The notes beneath the pieces were generated by a model. The model searched no databases. It was given only the letters and a program-made list of their open reading frames with translations, and was not told where the DNA came from. This document shows positions 57,946-64,000 of a stretch of 64,000 bases of DNA, piece after piece. Position 1 is the stretch's first letter. Each line of letters begins with the position of its first letter. A program made the position numbers and the translations under genes. The stretch is from Achromobacter insolitus (lineage in GTDB: Bacteria > Pseudomonadota > Gammaproteobacteria > Burkholderiales > Burkholderiaceae_B), in contig NZ_NJIF01000003.1 of NCBI RefSeq assembly GCF_002209555.1, positions 868,001-932,000 on the forward strand, given 5' to 3'.

Positions 57946-58128
57946 TCAGGGCGCGCAACGCAATTCAGGTTTCACCGGCTCGGGCTTCGGCGTTTCGGGC
58001 TGGCCCGTGCCGGGGTCCGTGCCGCTGTCGCTATCGCCGTCATCGCCGCCGCAGGCAGCCAGCGTGACGCTCAGCATCAGCACTGCGCCCAGGCGCAGGA
58101 AACCGCGCAAGATCATGGACATGCTCAT
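57946..58128 (-). CDS. Small Asp/Pro-rich lipoprotein
   Basis: This 60-residue lipoprotein has a signal ending in TLAAC (C26). The mature peptide (about 35 residues) starts CGGDDGDSDSGTDPGTG and continues with a Pro/Glu/Lys stretch. GAGGAT precedes the ATG. It lies between the LamG-phosphatase and phospholipase genes on the same strand. No family was recognised. The acidic start is like the tethers of its two lipoprotein neighbours. Confidence 0.75.
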   Translation of the reverse strand: MSMSMILRGFLRLGAVLMLSVTLAACGGDDGDSDSGTDPGTGQPETPKPEPVKPELRCAP

Positions 58129-58146
58129 TTTTTTATCCTCGGTACA

Positions 58147-60153
58147 TCAGCGGAACAGTTCGGAGACGGACTTGCCGGACAGCGCGAGCGACTTCACTTC
58201 GGCTTCGGTGAGCGCGCGCGACCAGTAGGCCAGGTCGTCGAAATACATCGTGTAGGGACCCTTGGTGCCGGCGCAGCAGATACCGTAGGTGCCGCGTCCG
58301 TCTTCATTCAGGCCCAGGTGCGGCCCATAGACCCCGGCGATCTTGCTCAGGTCGACCGAGCCCGTGCCGATGGTGCGCTGCGAGAACCCCAGCTCGCTGT
58401 CATAGACGGAAGCCGTCAGGGTCTTGGCAGCCTTGTCCACGGTCATCGCGATATAGACAGGCTTGTTCGGGGTGAACTTCACGTTATTGATGTCCACCCG
58501 CGAACCGCCGCCAGCCAGGTTGAAATACAGCACCGGACCCGCCCATTGGGCGATGGTGATGCCGGGATTGCCGCCCGAGTTGTAGTCTTTATTGCCCAGG
58601 ATGGAGCGGTCGTTGGCGTTGCCGTCGGACTGGTACCAAAAGCCGATGGTGAAAGCCTGGGCCGCGTCCAGCATGCCTGCCGGATAGTCCAGCTTGAACC
58701 CACCCAGGGGAGCCGCGCTGCGGTCGTTCTTGAACATCTTGCCGAACACGCCCACATCGGCGTAAGCGGGCGCCTGGGTGCCGTCGAACGGCGTGATGGC
58801 GCCACCGCCCGCGGCGACGTCCGTCATGTTGCCTTCGAAGGGGAACAGCATCGTCAGGCCGGTACGCAGCGACGCCAGGAGCGGCAAGGGCTTGCTGTAG
58901 GCCACGGTGGTGCGCGCGGCGCTGACCGCGCTGCCGACCGCCACGCTGTAGTTCAGCGCATGCACGCCCTCGGTCTCGAACGTGAAGCCGCGGTCGACGT
59001 ATTCGGCGGCCGTGCCGGGCAGGCGCGCGATCTCGGCGCCGTCGCGGCTGACCACGATGTCGCCTGCCGGTTCGCCCACGCGCACCCAGCTCAGCGTCAC
59101 GCTCTTGTTGTCGGTCGAGGTGCGGGCCGCGGTGTGGCGCAGCGCCAGCTTGCCGGTCAGGGTGGTGCCGGCCATGTCGTAGTTGGCGGCGGCGGGCAGG
59201 ACCTTCAAGTGATCCAGTACCGTCGGCGCCACGTCGGCAGCGCTGGGCAGCGCGTACCAGTTGCTGTCCCACAAGCCGTCGAACGAAGCGTCGTCGGCGC
59301 TGCCGCCCAGCAGCGCCGGCTGGTTCGCAGCCAGCAGAATGGTCTTGTTCGAGGACAGCGGACGGCCATCGCTGGCGCCGTTCTGGCCCAGGCCATGGCT
59401 GGATGCCACAACCACCAGCCAGTTCTCGCCCGGATGCTCCGCCTTGCGGTCGGCGATCTGCTTGGTCAGCGCGCCGATGGCTGCGTCGGTCTGGCGGATC
59501 ACGCTGTCGTAGGACGAGCCGAAGCCGTTCTCCGAGGCCGCGCGTTCGGGCGCGCCGAATTGCGCCACCACCACGTCATAGCCCTCGGCGATGCGATCAC
59601 GCGCCTGCGCCGCAACGCAATCGTCCCCGCCGGCACAGTCGGTCAGCGACTGCAGATAGCCCGCGTCCCGATCGCCGGCGATCAATCCGGCCAGCAGGGT
59701 CGAATTGAAGGCGGCGGCGGTGCGCGCCTCGGGGCGCGCCTGCTTGACGCGCTGGAACAGGGTCGGAGATTGCAGCGCGGGCGCTTGCACGCTGTACCGC
59801 ACGCCGTGCTGGTCGGCCCACTGCCCCGTCAATAGCGTGGCCCAGCCCGGCGCCAGCAGCGTTGGCTGCTGCGTCGGCGCGTCCGTCACGCCGCCGGTCC
59901 ACGCACGCGTGGCATTCAATTGAGCGATGTTCGACAACGACTTGTCGGCCACGCCCCGGCGCATCGCGTCGTAAGTCAGGCCGTCCACGCCGATGAACAG
60001 CACCTTGTCCGCGGGCGTCGTATCCGGTTCGGTCACCGGGGGCTGGGTCGGCGGCGCTTCGGTATCGTCGTCATCGTCACTGCCTCCGCAACCCGCCAGG
60101 GCGCTGGTCGCCACCACGGCCGCGCACCATCTTCTCCAATTCAATGCTTGCAT
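58147..60153 (-). CDS. Alkaline phosphatase/sulfatase-fold lipoprotein with LamG-like domain
   Basis: This 668-residue lipoprotein has lipobox LAGC (C22) followed by GGSDDDDD and a Pro/Thr linker. The catalytic domain (about 50-325) resembles type I phosphodiesterases and sulfatase-like phosphatases: LFIGVDGLTYDAM, the likely nucleophile region APGWATLLTGQWADQHG, and WLVVVASSHGLG in the metal-binding area. A C-terminal LamG/concanavalin-like domain (about 440-650, FTIGFWYQSD, YFDDLAYWSRALTEAEV) suggests binding to a glycan or polymer. The precise reaction is not certain. The setting between a phospholipase C and a PhoX-like gene favours phosphate release. Confidence 0.85.
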   Translation of the reverse strand: MQALNWRRWCAAVVATSALAGCGGSDDDDDTEAPPTQPPVTEPDTTPADKVLFIGVDGLTYDAMRRGVADKSLSNIAQLNATRAWTGGVTDAPTQQPTLLAPGWATLLTGQWADQHGVRYSVQAPALQSPTLFQRVKQARPEARTAAAFNSTLLAGLIAGDRDAGYLQSLTDCAGGDDCVAAQARDRIAEGYDVVVAQFGAPERAASENGFGSSYDSVIRQTDAAIGALTKQIADRKAEHPGENWLVVVASSHGLGQNGASDGRPLSSNKTILLAANQPALLGGSADDASFDGLWDSNWYALPSAADVAPTVLDHLKVLPAAANYDMAGTTLTGKLALRHTAARTSTDNKSVTLSWVRVGEPAGDIVVSRDGAEIARLPGTAAEYVDRGFTFETEGVHALNYSVAVGSAVSAARTTVAYSKPLPLLASLRTGLTMLFPFEGNMTDVAAGGGAITPFDGTQAPAYADVGVFGKMFKNDRSAAPLGGFKLDYPAGMLDAAQAFTIGFWYQSDGNANDRSILGNKDYNSGGNPGITIAQWAGPVLYFNLAGGGSRVDINNVKFTPNKPVYIAMTVDKAAKTLTASVYDSELGFSQRTIGTGSVDLSKIAGVYGPHLGLNEDGRGTYGICCAGTKGPYTMYFDDLAYWSRALTEAEVKSLALSGKSVSELFR

Positions 60154-60211
60154 GCTTCTCTTCTCGTGTCATGAACAGGGTTTACGCTGGGCCACATGAT
60201 GGCCAGCGAAG

Positions 60212-60229
60212 GTGAAAGCCCCGTGAAGC
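60212..60229 (-). promoter_or_regulatory. Weak candidate Pho box upstream of the LamG phosphatase gene
   Basis: On the minus strand GCTTCAC-N4-CTTTCAC is followed after exactly 10 bp by CATCAT (60196-60201), a possible -10 box. Both half-sites keep TTCAC of the Pho half-site, but the first half matches poorly at its 5' end. Confidence 0.35.
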
Positions 60230-60281
60230 AAAGAAGAGAAACCTTGATCGACGGATCAGGATTCTTTTGCGCCGGATGCGC

Positions 60282-60312
60282 AAAAAAAAAGCGGCTTCCG
60301 AGAAGAAGCCGC
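60282..60312 (-). terminator. Intrinsic terminator of the PhoX-like gene
   Basis: On the minus strand an 8-bp stem GCGGCTTC / GAAGCCGC with a 6-nt loop is followed by nine T residues. It ends transcription of the PhoX-like gene before the LamG phosphatase gene, so those genes are separate units. Confidence 0.9.
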
Positions 60313-60359
60313 CCCGCGGCGTGGAATGGCTTGACGGACTCGCAGGCCCGCCGCGTGCT

Positions 60360-62306
60360 TCAGGCGCCTATCTTCACGCCGGTCAGATAGCCCACCGACG
60401 CGCCGAAGCCGTCCTTGTAGTTGGCCTTGACCAGGGGCTCCAGCGTGGGACGCACCACCGAGTGCACGCTGCCCCAATCGGCCGCGTGCTGGAAGTTGCT
60501 GGTGATATAGGTCCAGCCATTGATTTCGTCCACTGCCTGCAGGCCCGTCGACTCCGCGGCCACCGGGCATGACAACAGGCGCGACAGCTGCCTGGTGTCG
60601 ACGTTGTAGGCCCACAGGAAATTGTTGACGTGGCCGCCGCTGTCCTCGCCTACGAACAGGGTGCGCAGCTTCTCCGAAAACTTGAGGTTGTCCGGGTTGG
60701 ATATCTTGTCGGCGCCGTGGGTGTTGCCCAGCGCATCGCGCGCCGCCAGCACGTCACCGATGAGTTCCGGCACCGCGGCCATGTCCACCGGCACCCAGGC
60801 GCTGTCGATGGCGTTGCCGTCGGTATCGACCTGGCCTTCCTTCATGTGCAACTGGTAGACCGCGCCGGCCGCCGGGCCTTCCACCTTGAAACCGGGCGAC
60901 AGGCCGTCGGTCATCGAGCTGTCCACGCGGGACATCGCGCTGTAGGCGATCTTGTCCTTGATGTTGACGGTGGTGCCTTCCATCTTGGAGAAGGCCAGCG
61001 TGCCGCCCGCAAGGGCGGCGTAACGGTGCGTTTCCAGGAAGGCCGCGGCCACGTTGCGGCCGGACTGCAGCTTGACCCAATTGTCCTTGCCGGAGTAGCG
61101 GATCTTGGTAAAGGCGGCATCCAGCGGGTCGGTCGTGCGCACGTCCATGATGTCGGCCGACGTCAGCTGATCGGCCAACGCTTTCACTTCGGCGCTGGTC
61201 GCATGGCCCAGCTTGATCCAGGTCAGCGTGCCGGCGCCGGGTCCTGTTCCCGAAGTCTGCGCCCACTTGGCTACGTACAGCGTGCCGGCGGACAAGTCCG
61301 CCTTGCGGTCGGCCACGAACATGAACAGGCCGCCATTGGTGGCATCGTCGCCCATGAGCGCGGTGCGCTGGTCTGGCATGACCTGGACCAGTTCATGCGA
61401 AATACGGCCCATGCAGTAGTGCTTCTTGATCGTGCCGGTGCCGTCCGGATTGACAGTCACTTCGGGCATGTGGCCGTAGTGGTACGGATTGGCCTTGGCT
61501 GGATCGCCGTACACATTCTGGCTGTAGGTCTGGAACGATGAGGAAGCCTTGGCCGTGGTGGCGTCCGGTTCGTACTCTTCGCTGGACAGGTGCGTGTTCC
61601 AGGGCGACAGGCTGGCGCCACAGGTGATCCACAGGCCATGCACGGGAGACGTGTCCACGGTGTGGTACTTGACCAGGCTGAGTTTGCCCGTATTGGGGTC
61701 TTGCGACAGCGTCAGCACCGCGATCTGCGACGGCAGCAGGCCGTACATGTCCTTGCCGGCCTGATCCATGGACTGGTATTCGAACTGCACCACCGCGTAC
61801 AGGGCATTGCCGGCCACACCCGCCACCTTGGTCGGTTCCGACAAGGACAGCAGCGACATGCCGTCCGGACAGTTCGAGAAGAACTGCCGCGCCTTCGCCG
61901 GCACCGAGTTGTCCATGATGGGCGCGCCCGCCAGGTTGAAGTATCCGCCGGCAATCACCGTCCCGCCCTTGCCGTCCGGAACCGCGTCGCCCGTCATGAA
62001 GAAAGGCTCGTAGCCGAGCTCGACGCTGCGCTTGGAGCCATCGCTGAACGTCAGCTCCAGCGCCGAGGCGACGGTGGTACGCGCCATCAGTTCGGGCTGC
62101 GACAACGAAGGCGCGGCCATGGACGTGAAAGAGGCGGACTGAAACGTGACCGGCGTGACAGGCGGCTCGCTGCTATCGTCGTCATCGTCGCTGGAATTGC
62201 AGCCGGCCAGCAGCGCGGCCAGGCTGACGCCGCCGATCGGCAGCATCGGCGCGCCTCCCAGCATTTTCAGGAGTCGGCGGCGATTGGCTTGGTTCAGGTC
62301 TTGCAT
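60360..62306 (-). CDS. PhoX-like (DUF839) phosphatase lipoprotein with Tat-like signal
   Basis: This 648-residue protein belongs to the PhoX/DUF839 group of calcium- and iron-dependent alkaline phosphatases. A twin-arginine motif (NRRRLLKML, residues 8-16) is followed by a lipobox ALLAGC (C36), so it is likely Tat-exported and lipid-anchored. The mature start is CNSSDDDDDSSEPP. Family segments include SLSPWNTHLSSEEYEPD, YHYGHMPEVTVNPDGTGTIKKHY, GDDATNGGLFMFVADRK, NPDNLKFSEKLRTLFVGEDSGGH and the C-terminal TYITSNFQHAADWG. A Pho box lies 75 bp upstream. Confidence 0.92.
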   Translation of the reverse strand: MQDLNQANRRRLLKMLGGAPMLPIGGVSLAALLAGCNSSDDDDDSSEPPVTPVTFQSASFTSMAAPSLSQPELMARTTVASALELTFSDGSKRSVELGYEPFFMTGDAVPDGKGGTVIAGGYFNLAGAPIMDNSVPAKARQFFSNCPDGMSLLSLSEPTKVAGVAGNALYAVVQFEYQSMDQAGKDMYGLLPSQIAVLTLSQDPNTGKLSLVKYHTVDTSPVHGLWITCGASLSPWNTHLSSEEYEPDATTAKASSSFQTYSQNVYGDPAKANPYHYGHMPEVTVNPDGTGTIKKHYCMGRISHELVQVMPDQRTALMGDDATNGGLFMFVADRKADLSAGTLYVAKWAQTSGTGPGAGTLTWIKLGHATSAEVKALADQLTSADIMDVRTTDPLDAAFTKIRYSGKDNWVKLQSGRNVAAAFLETHRYAALAGGTLAFSKMEGTTVNIKDKIAYSAMSRVDSSMTDGLSPGFKVEGPAAGAVYQLHMKEGQVDTDGNAIDSAWVPVDMAAVPELIGDVLAARDALGNTHGADKISNPDNLKFSEKLRTLFVGEDSGGHVNNFLWAYNVDTRQLSRLLSCPVAAESTGLQAVDEINGWTYITSNFQHAADWGSVHSVVRPTLEPLVKANYKDGFGASVGYLTGVKIGA

Positions 62307-62364
62307 GCGGGTGGTCCCTGTTGAAGTGGAGGTCTGTCCGGCTTGGGCATCCGGACCTCAGCGC

Positions 62365-62398
62365 ATGCTAGACACGAGGCATGTACGAACGATGACAG
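62365..62398 (-). promoter_or_regulatory. Pho box and -10 promoter of the PhoX-like gene
   Basis: On the minus strand CTGTCAT-CGTT-CGTACAT (62381-62398) is followed after exactly 10 bp by TAGCAT (62365-62370). The first half is a perfect Pho half-site. The 11-bp repeat period and 10-bp spacing to the -10 are those of E. coli phoA. It predicts PhoB-dependent induction under phosphate limitation. Confidence 0.72.
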
Positions 62399-62449
62399 GG
62401 ACTGGCGCGGCCGTTGCGGCGCGCGGCGCGTCGGCTGGCGATCGCGCGC

Positions 62450-62472
62450 CTGTCACATAAGGCCGATATAGT
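62450..62472 (+). promoter_or_regulatory. Possible Pho-type promoter of the type II secretion operon
   Basis: CTGTCAC (62450-62456) is followed after exactly 10 bp by TATAGT (62467-62472). The expected partner half-site 11 bp upstream is poor (CGATCGC). The TATAGT box itself is a good -10, about 32 bp before the gspC-like start. Confidence 0.4.
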
Positions 62473-62503
62473 CGGCGCGGTTGCAACCCGTCCCGCCCGT
62501 TCC

Positions 62504-62938
62504 ATGCCCTTGTTCCTGCGCCCGAACCTGCCCGCCGCCTTCCGCATTCTTGCCGTGCTGGCCCTGGCCGCCGGCCTGGGGGTGTGGGCCTCGATCCTGC
62601 TGGCGCCCAGGCCCGCCGTCCTGCCCCCCGCCGTGTCGGCAGCCACGCCACGCGCCGCTGACAACACCCCCGTGGCCCTGTGGTTCGGTAAGGACGAAGC
62701 CATGCGCACGCAAATCACCGTGCTGGGCGTGATCGCCTCGGGCGCTGGCGGCGCCGCCGTGCTCAGCGTGGACGGCGGCCCGCCCCTGGCCTGGCGCACG
62801 GGCGGCGAAGTGGCCCCCGGCATCGTGCTGCGCGAGGTCGCCGCGGACGCGGTGACGGTGGAGCAGGCCGGGCGCGCAAGCCGCCTGCCCGCGCCCGCCT
62901 CCCTGCCTGCGCCCGCCGGAATCTCGCGCGAAAAGTAA
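62504..62938 (+). CDS. GspC-like type II secretion protein (short, no PDZ domain)
   Basis: This 144-residue inner-membrane protein has one N-terminal membrane segment (about 13-33, FRILAVLALAAGLGVWASILL). A small periplasmic domain resembles the homology region of GspC (about 58-130, ITVLGVIASGAGGAAVLSVDGGPPLAW, then VAPGIVLREVAADAVTV). GspC links the inner-membrane platform to the secretin. The usual C-terminal PDZ or coiled coil is absent, as in some small GspC/GspN-type proteins. It precedes gspG by 80 bp. Confidence 0.82.
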   Translation: MPLFLRPNLPAAFRILAVLALAAGLGVWASILLAPRPAVLPPAVSAATPRAADNTPVALWFGKDEAMRTQITVLGVIASGAGGAAVLSVDGGPPLAWRTGGEVAPGIVLREVAADAVTVEQAGRASRLPAPASLPAPAGISREK

Positions 62939-62962
62939 GCGGCGTCGGCGGCGTAAGTATTG

Positions 62963-62981
62963 CTGTCATATTTCATGTCCA
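62963..62981 (+). promoter_or_regulatory. Weak Pho-box-like sequence upstream of gspG
   Basis: A perfect half-site CTGTCAT (62963-62969) is followed after 5 bp by ATGTCCA, which matches at TGTC. Spacing is one base longer than the standard and the -10 (CTTCTA, 62992-62997) is poor. Confidence 0.3.
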
Positions 62982-63018
62982 CAATCCTCCGCTTCTACTG
63001 AAAGACCGGAGTCATCAA

Positions 63019-63447
63019 GTGCGTCAGCTACCGCGCGGGCTTGCCCGCCAGCAAGGTTTCACCCTCATCGAGATCATGGTGGTGATTGTGATCATGGGGA
63101 TACTTGCGGCGCTGATCGTCCCCCGCGTGCTGGACCGCCCCGATCAGGCCCGCCAGGTCGCCGCGCGCCAGGACATCGCCGGCATCATGCAGGCGCTGAA
63201 GTTGTATCGCCTGGACAATGGCCGCTACCCCACCACCGCCCAGGGCCTGCGCGCCCTGGTGCAAAAACCCGAAGGCGTGAACAACTGGCGCGGCTACCTG
63301 GACAAGCTGCCCAACGATCCCTGGGGCCACCCCTACCAATACCTGAGCCCCGGCGTCAAAGGCGATATCGATGTGTTCTCGTTCGGCGCCGACAACAAGC
63401 CCGGGGGAGAAAGCGGCGATGCCGACATCGGTTCCTGGGAACTCTGA
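63019..63447 (+). CDS. gspG: Type II secretion major pseudopilin GspG
   Basis: This 142-residue major pseudopilin has the prepilin cleavage site QQG-FTLIE (after G13) with the conserved E18 five residues into the mature protein. A hydrophobic helix IMVVIVIMGILAALIVPRVLDRPD follows. The GspG body shows LKLYRLDNGRYPTTAQGLRALV, DPWGHPYQYLSPG and the calcium-loop region FSFGADNKPGGESGDADIGSW. The start is GTG with GGAG seven bases upstream. It overlaps gspH by 29 bp. Confidence 0.96.
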   Translation: MRQLPRGLARQQGFTLIEIMVVIVIMGILAALIVPRVLDRPDQARQVAARQDIAGIMQALKLYRLDNGRYPTTAQGLRALVQKPEGVNNWRGYLDKLPNDPWGHPYQYLSPGVKGDIDVFSFGADNKPGGESGDADIGSWEL

Positions 63448-63907
63448 GCGCGGCTTCACGCTGGTCGAAGTCCTGGTCGTGCTCGTGATCGTGGCGATCG
63501 CCGCCAGCATGGTGAGCCTGTCCGTCGGACGTAGCGAAAACAGACTGCGCGGCGATGCCCAGCGCCTGGCGGACGCTTTCACGGTGGCCCAGAGCGAGGC
63601 GCGCAGCGATGGCCGCCCCATCCGCTGGCTGGCCAGCGGCCAGGGCTGGTCCTTCGAACGCCAGGGCCGGCTGCCGGGGCTGAGCGCCGAGGAAGACAGG
63701 CCTCTGCCCCTGGACCGCATGGAACGCGACGAGGTATTGCGCCCGCAGTCCTGGTCGGCCGCGCCGGTGGAACTGCGGCTCGATCCGGACCAACCGCTGG
63801 TGTTCAACACGGAATGGGTCGCCGCGCCCATCACCCTGACACTGAGCGCGGGCACGTCCCGCGTCATCCTCCTGCGCGACGCCGCGGGCCGCTATGAGAT
63901 CCGCTGA
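63419..63907 (+). CDS. gspH: Type II secretion minor pseudopilin GspH
   Basis: This 162-residue minor pseudopilin is cleaved after G12 in NSERG-FTLVE, with E17 conserved. The hydrophobic helix VLVVLVIVAIAASMVSLSVG follows, then the typical GspH segment RGDAQRLADAFTVAQSEARSDGRPIRW. GGGGGAGA lies before the ATG inside the end of gspG. It overlaps gspI by 14 bp. Confidence 0.93.
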   Translation: MPTSVPGNSERGFTLVEVLVVLVIVAIAASMVSLSVGRSENRLRGDAQRLADAFTVAQSEARSDGRPIRWLASGQGWSFERQGRLPGLSAEEDRPLPLDRMERDEVLRPQSWSAAPVELRLDPDQPLVFNTEWVAAPITLTLSAGTSRVILLRDAAGRYEIR

Positions 63908-64000
63908 GCCGCCCCGCCCGCCCGGCCGACAGCGCGGCTTCACGCTGATCGAGGTGCTGGTGGCACTGGCCATCATCGCCGTCGCCATGGGCGCAGCCCT
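63894..64000 (+). CDS. gspI: Type II secretion minor pseudopilin GspI (5' part, runs off window)
   Basis: Only 35 codons are present. The prepilin motif GRQRG-FTLIEVLVALAIIAVAMGAA is clear, with cleavage after G15. Its position after gspH and the EVLVALAI helix pattern fit GspI. The operon continues beyond the window. Confidence 0.85.
   Translation, partial: MRSAEPPRPPGRQRGFTLIEVLVALAIIAVAMGAA

Noticed and set aside
55874..58228. A 784-codon plus-strand frame opposite the phospholipase gene
   Set aside because: Low-complexity shadow translation. The minus strand has clear phospholipase C motifs and a Tat signal.
60154..60190. GTGTCATGAACAG as a Pho box for the LamG phosphatase gene
   Set aside because: The half-site faces the wrong strand and has no partner at 11 bp.

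Overview
The window is a GC-rich chromosomal segment from a betaproteobacterium. It most resembles the Alcaligenaceae (Achromobacter or Bordetella type). Supporting signs are an AceE-type homodimeric pyruvate dehydrogenase, AceF with tandem lipoyl domains, a MexAB-OprM-like pump next to a LysR gene, many Liv-type ABC importers, and an intergenic C5/G6 stem-loop element of a kind I associate with this family. The genus call rests on recalled familiarity with gene types, not on a search. No rRNA, tRNA, CRISPR array, insertion sequence or phage gene was seen.

Layout. 1-3290 (minus): aceE and the 5' part of aceF, preceded by a leader holding a 40-bp palindrome. 3617-6869 (plus): a FixL/FixJ-like two-component pair coupled to folD by ATGA overlaps. 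7010-11125: an M3 oligopeptidase, a methyltransferase, a SCO copper chaperone and a small membrane protein. 11187-18215: an RND efflux operon with a divergent LysR regulator. 18302-19033: an RluF-like pseudouridine synthase.

19087-27976 (minus) is an eight-gene operon: carbon-nitrogen hydrolase, binding protein, LivH, a LivM-LivG fusion, LivF, an AmiC-like sensor, an ANTAR (AmiR-like) antiterminator and an M81 peptidase. Its leader holds a strong intrinsic terminator before the first gene, as expected for AmiR/AmiC-type control. ubiC is divergent from it.

28907-42615 (minus) reads as one 13-gene catabolic operon: a GntR regulator, a complete Liv-type importer, LeuC/LeuD-like hydratase subunits, HyuB/HyuA-type ATP-dependent hydrolase, an isochorismatase-fold protein lacking its cysteine, a fumarate-reductase-like flavoprotein and an isocitrate-lyase/PEP-mutase-family lyase. 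Together they suggest import and stepwise opening, hydration and cleavage of an unknown cyclic amide or dicarboxylate.

42678-55735: a GAF-PAS-PAS-GGDEF cyclase, two unknown exported proteins, YaeQ, a LysE exporter, and a GsiABCD-like peptide importer with a signal-less gamma-glutamyltransferase under a divergent LysR regulator.

55739-64000 looks like a phosphate-scavenging island. It encodes a Tat-type phospholipase C, a small lipoprotein, a lipoprotein phosphatase/sulfatase-fold enzyme with a LamG domain and a PhoX-like Tat lipoprotein. A well-placed Pho box lies upstream of the PhoX-like gene. Divergent from these begins a type II secretion operon (gspC-like, gspG, gspH, gspI). Two of the lipoproteins carry a five-Asp run just after the lipid-anchor cysteine and the third is Asp-rich. 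I propose a phosphate-controlled secretion system dedicated to surface phosphatases, analogous to the Pseudomonas Hxc system.
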